From Herbaspirillum sp. meg3 (lineage in GTDB: Bacteria; Pseudomonadota; Gammaproteobacteria; Burkholderiales; Burkholderiaceae_D), in contig NZ_CP022736.1 in the NCBI RefSeq assembly GCF_002257565.1, forward strand, positions 806,001 through 870,000: 64,000 nt of DNA, read 5' to 3'. Made by a program: the position numbers and the translations under genes. The notes beneath the pieces are model-generated. The model did not search any database, had not been told where the DNA came from, and saw nothing but the letters and a program-made list of their open reading frames with translations. Below, piece after piece: positions 25,949 through 34,843 of the stretch (within the stretch, counting starts at the first letter, position 1; each line of letters starts with the position of its first letter).

Positions 25949-26458
25949 ATGAAAGCAACAAAATTGCGTAGCAAGAGCGTTGAAACAGAGTCCTTCAACG
26001 ACACCCTCGATCGTACCGACCGCGCCATCCTCAAGCTGCTGCAACGCGACGCCTCGATTTCCAATGTGGCATTGGCAGCCAAGGTCAATCTCAGTGCGCC
26101 GGCCTGCCTGCGCCGGGTGGAGCGTCTCAAGGAACTGGGATTGATCAAAGGTATCGTGGCATTGCTTAATCCACGTGCACTGGATGCGGGGACGCTGGTG
26201 ATGATCGGCGTCGTGCTGGATCGCTCCACGCCGGAGTCGTTCACTGCCTTTGAGAAGGCGGTGCAGAAGGTATCCGGTTGTCTGGAATGCCACGTCGTCA
26301 CCGGCGAGTTCGACTACTTCATGCTGGTGCGCACCAAGGACAACGACAGCTTCAACCGACTGCATGCCGAGCAGTTGCTGTATCTGCCAGGGGTGCGTCA
26401 GGTACGCACCTTCATGGTGATCAAGGAAGTGCTGTCGACCACGCAGCTGCATTTATAA
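25949..26458 (+). CDS. acdR: Lrp-family regulator of ACC deaminase
   Basis: A 169-residue Lrp/AsnC regulator with an N-terminal helix-turn-helix (LDRTDRAILKLLQRDASI and NVALAAKVNLSAPACLRRVERLKELG) and a C-terminal RAM domain (VVTGEFDYFMLV). Its divergent position 238 bases from acdS is the classical acdR-acdS arrangement, in which AcdR responds to ACC and switches on acdS. There is no obvious ribosome site; an AT inverted repeat occupies that position instead, which could allow self-regulation. Confidence 0.92.
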   Translation: MKATKLRSKSVETESFNDTLDRTDRAILKLLQRDASISNVALAAKVNLSAPACLRRVERLKELGLIKGIVALLNPRALDAGTLVMIGVVLDRSTPESFTAFEKAVQKVSGCLECHVVTGEFDYFMLVRTKDNDSFNRLHAEQLLYLPGVRQVRTFMVIKEVLSTTQLHL

Positions 26459-26495
26459 GCTGCATCACGAGTCGTACCCGTGAGCTGCAGCGAAC

Positions 26496-27407
26496 TCAGA
26501 TGTCCTTGTTCAGCTCGCCCAGCAGATAGTCGAGAAAAATTTCCACGATGCGCGGCAAGGTGCGTCCCGATAGCGTCTGCACCTCAACGTAGCGTCCGTC
26601 GAGCGCGCGGTCGCGAATCGGCACCATCGTGAACTCGCCCTTGGCGATACGGTAACGCACCGTCACCTCGCCGGTGATCGACAAGGCGTCGCCCTCCAGC
26701 AGATAGTTGTGCAGCGTCTGGATGTAATTGCTGGTGAGGACCGGTTCAAACACCAGTTGCTGGCGGCTGCACGCCAGATCGAACAGCTGCCGCAGCGTGG
26801 TGTCCGGATCGGGCAGCGCCAGCGGATAGGGCCGCAGCTGCGACAGTGTCACGCTCTTGAACTTGCTCAGTGGATGACCGTTGCGCATCAGCAGCAGCAC
26901 CGGCGCCGGTTGCTGGTGCACGATCTTGATATCCGGCTCGGGCAGCCGGTTGAAGGTCACGCCGATGTCGGCATTGCCGTCGCGCACCTGGCGCGAGACC
27001 ATGGTCGGCGGCCCCACATACACCTGAAACTGGATTGCCGGATACTTTTGCTGAAACGAGCGGATCAGCCGCGGCATGAAGTCGATCCCGAATCCCTCCG
27101 AGGCCGCCACCCGGATACGTCCGCTGCGCAAGCCTTTCAGCGCCAGCAGGTCGGCCACCACGCGATCTGCTTCCAGCCTCACCTTCTGGGCATGCGCGGC
27201 CAGCATTTCTCCACCTGCGCTCAGCACCATGCCGCGCGGCCGGCGCTCGAACAGAACAGTGTCGAGCAACTCTTCCAGGCTGCTGATCTGGCGGCTGATC
27301 GCCGAACTGGCGACATTCAGACGTTGCGACGCTTCAGCAATGGAGCCGCAACGCACCACTTCGAGGAAATAGCGCAGCGCAGTGTCTTGCAGATATTGAG
27401 ATTTCAT
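26496..27407 (-). CDS. LysR-family transcriptional regulator
   Basis: A 303-residue LysR protein with an N-terminal helix-turn-helix (YFLEVVRCGSIAEASQRLNV, ASSAISRQISSLEE) and a substrate-binding domain from about residue 90. AAGGATCGAC before the ATG at 27407 favours this start over the in-frame one 45 bases upstream. It diverges from the ABC/M20 cluster that starts at 27617, which is therefore its probable target. The co-inducer is unknown. Confidence 0.9.
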   Translation of the reverse strand: MKSQYLQDTALRYFLEVVRCGSIAEASQRLNVASSAISRQISSLEELLDTVLFERRPRGMVLSAGGEMLAAHAQKVRLEADRVVADLLALKGLRSGRIRVAASEGFGIDFMPRLIRSFQQKYPAIQFQVYVGPPTMVSRQVRDGNADIGVTFNRLPEPDIKIVHQQPAPVLLLMRNGHPLSKFKSVTLSQLRPYPLALPDPDTTLRQLFDLACSRQQLVFEPVLTSNYIQTLHNYLLEGDALSITGEVTVRYRIAKGEFTMVPIRDRALDGRYVEVQTLSGRTLPRIVEIFLDYLLGELNKDI

Positions 27408-27463
27408 GTCGATCCTTGCGAACGCGATGCGGATGTCATCGCCACCCTTCACGCGTAAGCAAA

Positions 27464-27496
27464 AAGCCTGCCTTCTCGTTTCGGCAACGCAGGCTT
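27464..27496 (-). terminator. Terminator-like hairpin in the lysR leader (minus strand)
   Basis: AAGCCTGC pairs with GCAGGCTT (8 bp, 17-base loop), and on the minus strand TTTTTG closes the 3' side. It lies 57 bases upstream of the lysR start, in the direction of lysR transcription, so it would stop transcripts entering lysR from the shared divergent region. It may act as an attenuator or insulate lysR. Confidence 0.5.
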
Positions 27497-27616
27497 AGGA
27501 ATTCTCTAATTGTTGCAGCGCCTCAATCGACCTAGTATCCACTTCATGTTGTTGCTCAATTTGTTGCTGAGTTTCATGCCGTTGTTTTTCAAACAATTCT
27601 GAATGGAAGGTTGGGA

Positions 27617-29188
27617 ATGAACGCGAACAAGAATGTGGTCAAGGGATCCGGAACTGCATGGATGCGTAATGCACGATATGCATTGCTGTTGGCGGGGGCT
27701 GCAGCGACGCTGTCGATATCGACTTCGGCGTTGGCCAACAAGGCCAACGACACGCTGGTGTACGCCTCCGACAGCGAGGTCGAGAACATCAGCCAGTATC
27801 ACAACAATCTGCGCGAAGGCGTCATTCTGGCTCACCTGATCTGGGACACACTGGTCTTTCGCGACCCCAAGACCGGCGAGTACAAACCACAGTTGGCCAC
27901 CACCTGGAAATGGGAGTCGCCAACCGCGCTCGTGATGGATCTGCGCCAGGGTGTGCAGTTCCAGAATGGCGACAAGTTCAGCGCCGACGATGTGGTGTTC
28001 ACCTTCAACTATGCTGTGTCCAACGAATCCAAAGCTGTCACGCGTCAGAACACCGACTGGATCAAGGACGTCGAAAAACTCGGCGACTATAAAGTACGCA
28101 TCAACCTCAAACGTCCTTTCCCTGCTGCGCTGGAATATCTCGCCGGTCCGCTGCCGATTTATCCCGGCGTCTATTTCAAGAAGCTCGGTCTGGAAGGATT
28201 CAGCAAGGCGCCGATCGGCACCGGTCCCTATAAAGCCACCAGCGTCGTGCCTGGGCAGGGCGTGACACTGGTCAAGAACACGAACTATTTCAAGGACAGC
28301 CCACAAGGCCAGCCCAAGATCGGCAACATCAAGTTCGTCGTGATTCCTGATCCGGAAACCCGCTCGGCACAACTGATGACCGGCGCCGTCGACTGGATCT
28401 GGCGTGTGCCGGCTGACCAGGCCGAGTCGCTCAAGACCACGCCCAAGATCACCGTGCAAAGCGGTGAAACCATGCGCGTCGGCTTTCTGACCATCGATGC
28501 CACCGGCACCTCGGGACCGAACTCGCCCTTCAAGGATTTGCGCGTGCGTCAGGCCGTCAACTATGCGATCAACCGTAAAGGCATCGCCGACAATCTGGTG
28601 CGCGGCGGCAGCCAGCCGGTCTATACCGCCTGTTTCCGCACCCAGTTCGGTTGCGATGCCAAGGCTGTCATCAACTATGACTACAACCCCGCCAAAGCCA
28701 AAGAATTGCTGGCCGCAGCAGGTTATCCGAACGGCTTTGACACCGAGATCTACGCCTACCGCGAGCGCGAATTCGCCGAAGCCATCATCGGCGATCTGCA
28801 CAAGGTCGGTATCCGCGCACGCTTGCATTACATGAAGTTCGCCGCCTTGCTGACGGAATACCGCGCCGGCAAGACACCGCTGACCTTCCAGACCTGGGCG
28901 TCGTTCTCGATCAACGATGCCTCGGCGTTCACGGGAGTCTACTTCAAGGGCAGTGCGGATGACATCACCAAGGATCCGCAACTGCGCCAATGGCTGGAAA
29001 CTGCCGACAACTCGGTCGACCCGGCCGTGCGCAAGACCAATTACACGAAGTCGCTGGAATCGATTTCCAAGCAGGCCTTCATGGCGCCGATGTTCTCTTA
29101 CTCGACCTTCTACGCCTACAACTCGCAGCTGAAGTTCCAGGGTTATCCAGACGAGCTGCCGCGTTTCTATGAAGCGAGCTGGAAGTGA
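27617..29188 (+). CDS. Family-5 (dipeptide-type) ABC solute-binding protein
   Basis: A 523-residue periplasmic protein with a Sec signal peptide (hydrophobic AARYALLLAGAA-like core, cleavage near ALA-NKA, about residue 41) and the SBP_bac_5 body (VENISQYHNNLREGV, FQNGDKFSADDVVFTFNYA). GGAAGG is six bases before the ATG at 27617; a TTG two codons earlier is a possible start. It opens an operon with two permeases and two separate ATPases. It probably binds peptides or acylated amino acids, given the two M20 hydrolases downstream. Confidence 0.92.
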   Translation: MNANKNVVKGSGTAWMRNARYALLLAGAAATLSISTSALANKANDTLVYASDSEVENISQYHNNLREGVILAHLIWDTLVFRDPKTGEYKPQLATTWKWESPTALVMDLRQGVQFQNGDKFSADDVVFTFNYAVSNESKAVTRQNTDWIKDVEKLGDYKVRINLKRPFPAALEYLAGPLPIYPGVYFKKLGLEGFSKAPIGTGPYKATSVVPGQGVTLVKNTNYFKDSPQGQPKIGNIKFVVIPDPETRSAQLMTGAVDWIWRVPADQAESLKTTPKITVQSGETMRVGFLTIDATGTSGPNSPFKDLRVRQAVNYAINRKGIADNLVRGGSQPVYTACFRTQFGCDAKAVINYDYNPAKAKELLAAAGYPNGFDTEIYAYREREFAEAIIGDLHKVGIRARLHYMKFAALLTEYRAGKTPLTFQTWASFSINDASAFTGVYFKGSADDITKDPQLRQWLETADNSVDPAVRKTNYTKSLESISKQAFMAPMFSYSTFYAYNSQLKFQGYPDELPRFYEASWK

Positions 29189-29239
29189 ATCAAGAAGCAA
29201 ATCAAGAAGCAAGTTGAACCTGAGTCTTAGCGTTAAACC

Positions 29240-29273
29240 GTGCGGCAGAGATCGCAACAAATCCCTGCCGCGC
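29240..29273 (+). other. Intercistronic RNA hairpin after the solute-binding-protein gene
   Basis: GCGGCAG pairs with CTGCCGC, extended outward by a G-C and a wobble pair and inward by GAT/ATC after one mismatch, with an 8-base loop. It lacks a T-run, so it is not a strong terminator. It lies between the binding protein and the first permease, as at 6272-6297, and may raise the level of binding-protein message. Confidence 0.55.
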
Positions 29274-29339
29274 AAGTTATTCGGTTCTTGTGCCATACCG
29301 TATTCAAGCTTTAGCCAACTGTGATGAAGGACCGTCGCC

Positions 29340-30257
29340 ATGCTGATCTACATTTTGCGTCGCTTTGGTATCGCCCTGTGCGTTGCCGTGACGGTCTCCA
29401 TCGTCAGTTTTTCATTGCTGCACATGTCGGGCGACCTGGCCACGGCAATTGCCGGGCCTGAAGCCAGCGCCACGCAAGTGGAAACCATCCGCGTGCAGTT
29501 TGGTCTCGACCGGCCGATGATGTCGCAGTACTTCGACTGGCTCGGCAAAGCGGTGCAGCTGGATTTCGGCAAGTCCTTTTACTTTCAGGGGCCAGTCATG
29601 GAAATGGTAGCCGAGCGCTTGCCGATCACCATGAAGCTGGGTGGCATCGCCTTGCTGCTCGCGGTCGCCGTCGCCATTCCACTTGGCGTGCTGGCGGCGA
29701 TCTATCGCGACACCTGGCTGGATCGCGTTGCACTCCTCATCGCCGTGGTAGGGCAGGCCATGCCCAGCTTCTGGTTCGGCCTCAGCCTCATCCTGATTTT
29801 TTCGGTGACCTTGCACTGGCTGCCGGTTGCCGGCAACGAAGGATGGGAAAATTTCGTCCTGCCTGCGATCGCCCTCGGCTATTACGCCATGCCCGCGATG
29901 ATGCGCCTGACGCGCGCCGGCATGCTGGAAGTGCTCGGCTCCGACTATATCCGCACCGCACGTGCCAAGGGTCTCAGCAAAGGCAAGGTCATCTTTAAGC
30001 ATGCGCTGCGCAATGCCGTGATTCCAGTTGTCGCACTTGCTGCGGTCGAGCTCGGTTTCATGCTCGGCGGTTCGGTAGTGATCGAGTCGGTGTACTCCAT
30101 GCAAGGCCTCGGCCAACTGGCCTGGGATGCCATCTCGCGCAACGACTATCCGGTAGTGCAAGCGGTGGTGCTGATCATCGCCATGTTTTATATCGGCCTG
30201 ACTTTCCTGGCCGACGTCATCAACGCGCTGCTCGATCCGCGCATCCGCACCCGCTGA
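29340..30257 (+). CDS. ABC transporter permease, DppB type
   Basis: A 305-residue permease with the N-terminal anchor (ILRRFGIALCVAVTVSIVSF), several membrane helices and the EAA loop (YIRTARAKGLSKGKVIFKHALRNAVIP in split form). It begins 151 bases after the binding-protein stop, with GAAGGA upstream of the ATG, and is nine bases before the second permease. It forms the channel together with that subunit. Confidence 0.93.
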   Translation: MLIYILRRFGIALCVAVTVSIVSFSLLHMSGDLATAIAGPEASATQVETIRVQFGLDRPMMSQYFDWLGKAVQLDFGKSFYFQGPVMEMVAERLPITMKLGGIALLLAVAVAIPLGVLAAIYRDTWLDRVALLIAVVGQAMPSFWFGLSLILIFSVTLHWLPVAGNEGWENFVLPAIALGYYAMPAMMRLTRAGMLEVLGSDYIRTARAKGLSKGKVIFKHALRNAVIPVVALAAVELGFMLGGSVVIESVYSMQGLGQLAWDAISRNDYPVVQAVVLIIAMFYIGLTFLADVINALLDPRIRTR

Positions 30258-30266
30258 GGAATCGCC

Positions 30267-31205
30267 ATGACGACTATATCCACTTCCTCCATGCCGGCCA
30301 CCCCGGCAAACCAGACAAGCGGTTTTCTGCAGACTGCACTCAAACCGGTTCCGCCATGGCGGCGCAAGCTCAACCGCATGCTTGGTCATCGCGGTCTGGT
30401 GCTGGGCGCTGCCATCCTCGCCGTGATCGTGTTGGCTGCACTGTTCGCGCCCTTGCTGGCGCCACACGACCCTTTTGAGCAAAATGTCTCGCAGCGCCTC
30501 ATTCCACCGATCTGGAATGCGCTTGGCAGCTGGGATCATGTACTCGGCACAGACAAGCTCGGCCGCGATTATCTGAGCCGCCTGATCTACGGCGCGCGCG
30601 TGTCACTGATCATCGGTTGTGCAGCAGCGTTGATTTCCGGCGTAATCGGCACCACGCTTGGGGTACTGGCCGGTTACTTCGGCGGTCGTGTCGATGCGTT
30701 GATCAGCTACATTATCACCACGCGGCTGTCGATGCCGGTGGTGCTGGTTGCGCTGGCGATGGCCTCGCTGGTCGGCGGTTCGTTGAAGGTTGTGATCATC
30801 CTGCTCGGCTTGCTGCTGTGGGACCGTTTCGCCGTGGTCACGCGTTCGGCAACGCAACAGCTGCGCGACGCCGAATTCATCGCCGCCGCCAAAGCCATCG
30901 GCGCATCGACGCCCTACATCCTGGTGCGCGAGATTTTACCCAACATCATGAGTGCGCTGATCGTCGTCATCACGCTGGAAATGGCGCACGCGATTCTGCT
31001 GGAGGCAACGCTGTCCTTCCTCGGACTCGGCGTGCAGCCGCCGACGCCGTCGTGGGGACTGATGGTCTCGGAAGGCAAGTCCTACATGTTCTTCAAGCCC
31101 TGGGTCATCGTGATTCCCGGCGTGGCGCTGGCGATACTGGTGCTGGCAATCAATCTGGTCGGCGACGGTCTGCGTGACGTCAACGCGCCTGACGGTCGGA
31201 ACTAG
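30267..31205 (+). CDS. ABC transporter permease, DppC type
   Basis: A 312-residue permease. The DppC-class hallmarks are LGTDKLGRDYLSRLIYGARV, the EAA loop AEFIAAAKAIGASTPYILVREILPN (split) and LSFLGLGVQPPTPSWGLMV. GAGGAATCGCC precedes the ATG. It is followed by an unusually long 150-base gap holding an inverted-repeat structure before the ATPase genes. Confidence 0.93.
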   Translation: MTTISTSSMPATPANQTSGFLQTALKPVPPWRRKLNRMLGHRGLVLGAAILAVIVLAALFAPLLAPHDPFEQNVSQRLIPPIWNALGSWDHVLGTDKLGRDYLSRLIYGARVSLIIGCAAALISGVIGTTLGVLAGYFGGRVDALISYIITTRLSMPVVLVALAMASLVGGSLKVVIILLGLLLWDRFAVVTRSATQQLRDAEFIAAAKAIGASTPYILVREILPNIMSALIVVITLEMAHAILLEATLSFLGLGVQPPTPSWGLMVSEGKSYMFFKPWVIVIPGVALAILVLAINLVGDGLRDVNAPDGRN

Positions 31206-31215
31206 AGGGAGCGTC

Positions 31216-31303
31216 CTGTTTGGGCGAATTGCTGCGTTACGAATCGAGGTCAAGACGCCCACTCTTGACCCCGATTCGCGCCTTGCACTTCATCCCAAAC
31301 AGG
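31216..31303. repeat. 88-base imperfect inverted-repeat element inside the ABC operon
   Basis: Outer arms CCTGTTTGGG (31216-31225) and CCCAAACAGG (31294-31303) are perfect complements. Inner arms 31241-31256 and 31263-31278 match at 15 of 16 positions around a 6-base loop. The middle parts do not pair. The layout resembles solo ends of a mobile element or a MITE-like remnant, or a large RNA hairpin in the operon message. It is followed by the 27-base segment shared with 3225-3251. Confidence 0.65.
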
Positions 31304-31314
31304 GAAAGCTCGCA

Positions 31315-31341
31315 CTCACACCTATTGATGAAATGAGTTCT
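31315..31341 (+). repeat. Second copy of a 27-base direct repeat (first copy 3225-3251)
   Basis: 26 of 27 bases match 3225-3251, including 21 consecutive identical bases at 31321-31341 and 3231-3251. Both copies have the same orientation and lie 28.1 kb apart. An exact 21-base match is not expected by chance in a window of this size. Confidence 0.75.
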
Positions 31342-31355
31342 AAAAGGGAGCGATG

Positions 31356-32362
31356 ATGAGCGTCTTACTCGATGTAAAAAATCTGCGCGTCGATCTGCCG
31401 ACCGAAAACGGCATGCTGCACGCCGTGCGCGGCATCGACTTCCAGGTCAAGCGCGGCGAGATGCTCTGCCTGGTCGGCGAATCCGGTTGCGGCAAGTCGA
31501 TGACTTCGCTGGCGCTGATGGGACTGTTGCCGCGCAAAGCTATCTGCACCGCAGATCGCATGGCATTTGACGGCGTTGAACTGATTGGTCTGCCGGACAA
31601 AAAGCTGAATCAACTGCGCGGTCAGCGCATGTCGATGATTTTTCAGGAGCCGATGACTTCGCTCAACCCGGCTTACACGCTGGGCAATCAGCTGTGCGAA
31701 GCTATGCTGGAAAAGCCCGGCGTCACCCGCGCCGAGGCCCGTGAGCGTGCCATTTATCTGCTGCACCGCACCGGCATCAGCAATGCCGAAGACCGTCTGC
31801 GCCAGTATCCGCACCAGCTCTCCGGCGGCCTTCGCCAGCGCGTCATGATCGCGATGGCGCTGATGTGCGGCCCCGATCTGATCATCGCCGACGAGCCGAC
31901 CACCGCCTTGGACGTCACCATACAGGCGCAGATTTTGCGCATGATCCGCGAGCTGCAGCGCGAGTTCGGCACGGCCGTGGTGTTCATCACCCACGACCTC
32001 GGCGTGGTCTCGCGCATCGCCGATCGCGTCGCCGTGATGTATGCGGGGCAAGTGGTGGAAACCACCGACGTCGCACAACTTTTCGCCTCGCCCCGGCATC
32101 CCTACACGCGCGGTCTGCTCAACTGTATTCCCGTGCGTGGCAAGACACTGCCGGGCAGCAAGCTGCAAGCGATCCCCGGCGTGGTGCCAAGTCTGGTCGG
32201 CAACATCAGCGGTTGCGTTTTTCGCAATCGCTGTTCGTTGGCTGATGCTACGTGTGAGCAGGATCCTCCCATGGTCAATACGGCCGTCGGCGACAAGATT
32301 CACTATGCACGATGCCACAAGGTCGTGCCAGCAGATGCGGTGCAACTGAGCGAGGTGGCGGC

Positions 32363-32366
<4 letters not shown>
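31356..32366 (+). CDS. ABC transporter ATP-binding protein, DppD type
   Basis: A 336-residue ATPase with Walker A GESGCGKS, Q-loop FQEPMTSLNP, signature LSGGLRQRV, Walker B LIIADEPTTALD and the H-loop in FITHDLG. The C-terminal oligopeptide-ABC extension with cysteines (CVFRNRCSLADATCEQ) is present. The ATG at 31356 has AAGGGAG five bases upstream; a neighbouring ATG at 31353 is too close. It overlaps the next ATPase by 4 bases. Confidence 0.93.
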
Positions 32367-33238
<872 letters not shown>

Positions 33239-33385
33239 CAGACGACAAAAAACGGTATAGCTTTCTCTGCATGGACAAGAACGCATGCCGGCGGGCAGGG
33301 CAGGTCGCGCTGCTTTGCAGAATGGCCAATCAGAACAACGTATTGATTTCATCGAATCTCATTTATATATCCGAGGAGAAGCAAC

Positions 33386-34807
33386 ATGAGCAGAGCACAA
33401 GCCATCGCGCAGGTCAGCGCCTATTTCGACGACGGCCGTTTCATGACGGCCTTGCAAAAGCGCGTTGCCATCCGCACTGAGAGCCAGGAAGCTGCCAGCC
33501 GGCCGATTCTGTATGACTACCTGTTGCAGGAGATTCAACCTGAGCTGGAAGGTCTCGGCTTCACCTGCGAAGTGATCGATAACCCGCTGCCGGGCGGCAC
33601 GCCCTTCCTGCTGGCCGAACGCCTGGAAGCCGATGCCGCCTTCACCTTGCTGACCTACGGCCACGGCGACGTCGTGCGCGGCTACGACAAGCAATGGCGC
33701 GAAGGCCTCAAGCCCTGGGAAATCGTTGTCGAAGGCGATCGCTGGTACGGCCGCGGTATCGCCGACAACAAGGCGCAGCACACCATCAACTTCGCGGCAC
33801 TGACTGAAGTGCTCAAACTGCGCGGCGGCAAGCTCGGCTACAACGTCAAAGTAATCCTCGAAATGGGCGAAGAAGCCGGCTCGCCCGGACTCAAGGAAGT
33901 CGCCGAGAAATACGCCGACAAGCTGAAGTCCGATCTCTTCATCGCCTCCGACGGGCCACGTGTAAATGCGCCGACGCCAACCATGTTCCTCGGTTCACGC
34001 GGCGGCTGCAATTTTGATCTGCGTGTCAATTCGCGCGATGGCGGTCATCACTCCGGCAACTGGGGCGGCTTGCTGCGTAACCCCGGCGTGCGTCTGGCCA
34101 ATGCCATCGCTTGCCTGGTCGATGGCAAGGGACGCATCCGCGTGCCGAGCCTGTTGCCGGATGCCTTGCCGCAGAGCGTGCGCAACGCATTGCGTGATGT
34201 CGAAGTCGGCGGCGGCCCTGACGATCCCGAGGTTGATGCGGACTGGGGCGAGCCGGGCCTGACACCGGCCGAGCGTGTATTCGGCTGGAACACGCTGGAA
34301 GTCCTGGCCTTCAAGACCGGCAATCCGGAAGCGCCGGTCAATGCAATTCCCGGTCACGCATCAGCGCATTGTCAGATCCGTTTTGTGGTCGGCAGCGATG
34401 ACAAGCACTTCATCGCCAACATGCGCGCGCATCTCGACGCGCATGGCTACACCGACGTCGAAGTCACGTTGTCCGGTATCCAGTTCACCGCCACCCGCCT
34501 CAATCCGGATGACGAATGGGTGCGCTGGGGGCTGGCGTCGATGCAGGAAACCAGCGGCAAGCAGCCGACCTTGTTGCCAAACCTGGGCGGCTCGCTGCCC
34601 AATGACGTCTTCTCCGATGTGCTCGGTCTGCCGACACTGTGGGTGCCGCACTCGTATCCGGCCTGCTCGCAGCATGCGCCCAACGAGCATATACTTGCCA
34701 GCGTATCGCGCGAGTCGCTGCAAGTCATGGCCGGCCTGTTCTGGGATTTGTCGGAGCAGGGCGAGCAAGTGCTGGCGCGGAGAACAGATAAAACAGTCGC
34801 AGCCTAA
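33386..34807 (+). CDS. M20-family metallopeptidase
   Basis: A 473-residue zinc peptidase. Likely metal ligands and catalytic residues are in YGHGDVV, GRGIADNKAQH, EMGEEAGS (the catalytic Glu pair), ASDGPRV, and the late histidines in HSYPACSQHAPNEH. The form resembles the dipeptidase/ArgE-DapE-like group. GAGGAGAAG precedes the ATG, 147 bases after the ATPase gene. With the following amidohydrolase it probably breaks down the compound imported by the upstream ABC system. Confidence 0.9.
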   Translation: MSRAQAIAQVSAYFDDGRFMTALQKRVAIRTESQEAASRPILYDYLLQEIQPELEGLGFTCEVIDNPLPGGTPFLLAERLEADAAFTLLTYGHGDVVRGYDKQWREGLKPWEIVVEGDRWYGRGIADNKAQHTINFAALTEVLKLRGGKLGYNVKVILEMGEEAGSPGLKEVAEKYADKLKSDLFIASDGPRVNAPTPTMFLGSRGGCNFDLRVNSRDGGHHSGNWGGLLRNPGVRLANAIACLVDGKGRIRVPSLLPDALPQSVRNALRDVEVGGGPDDPEVDADWGEPGLTPAERVFGWNTLEVLAFKTGNPEAPVNAIPGHASAHCQIRFVVGSDDKHFIANMRAHLDAHGYTDVEVTLSGIQFTATRLNPDDEWVRWGLASMQETSGKQPTLLPNLGGSLPNDVFSDVLGLPTLWVPHSYPACSQHAPNEHILASVSRESLQVMAGLFWDLSEQGEQVLARRTDKTVAA

Positions 34808-34843
34808 GGTCATGGACTGATAACCGATTTCCGGAGTGAACAC

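Noticed and set aside
27506..29341. Minus-strand open frame of 611 residues
   Set aside because: It lies opposite the solute-binding-protein gene, which has a signal peptide and clear family motifs; long antisense frames are common in GC-rich DNA.
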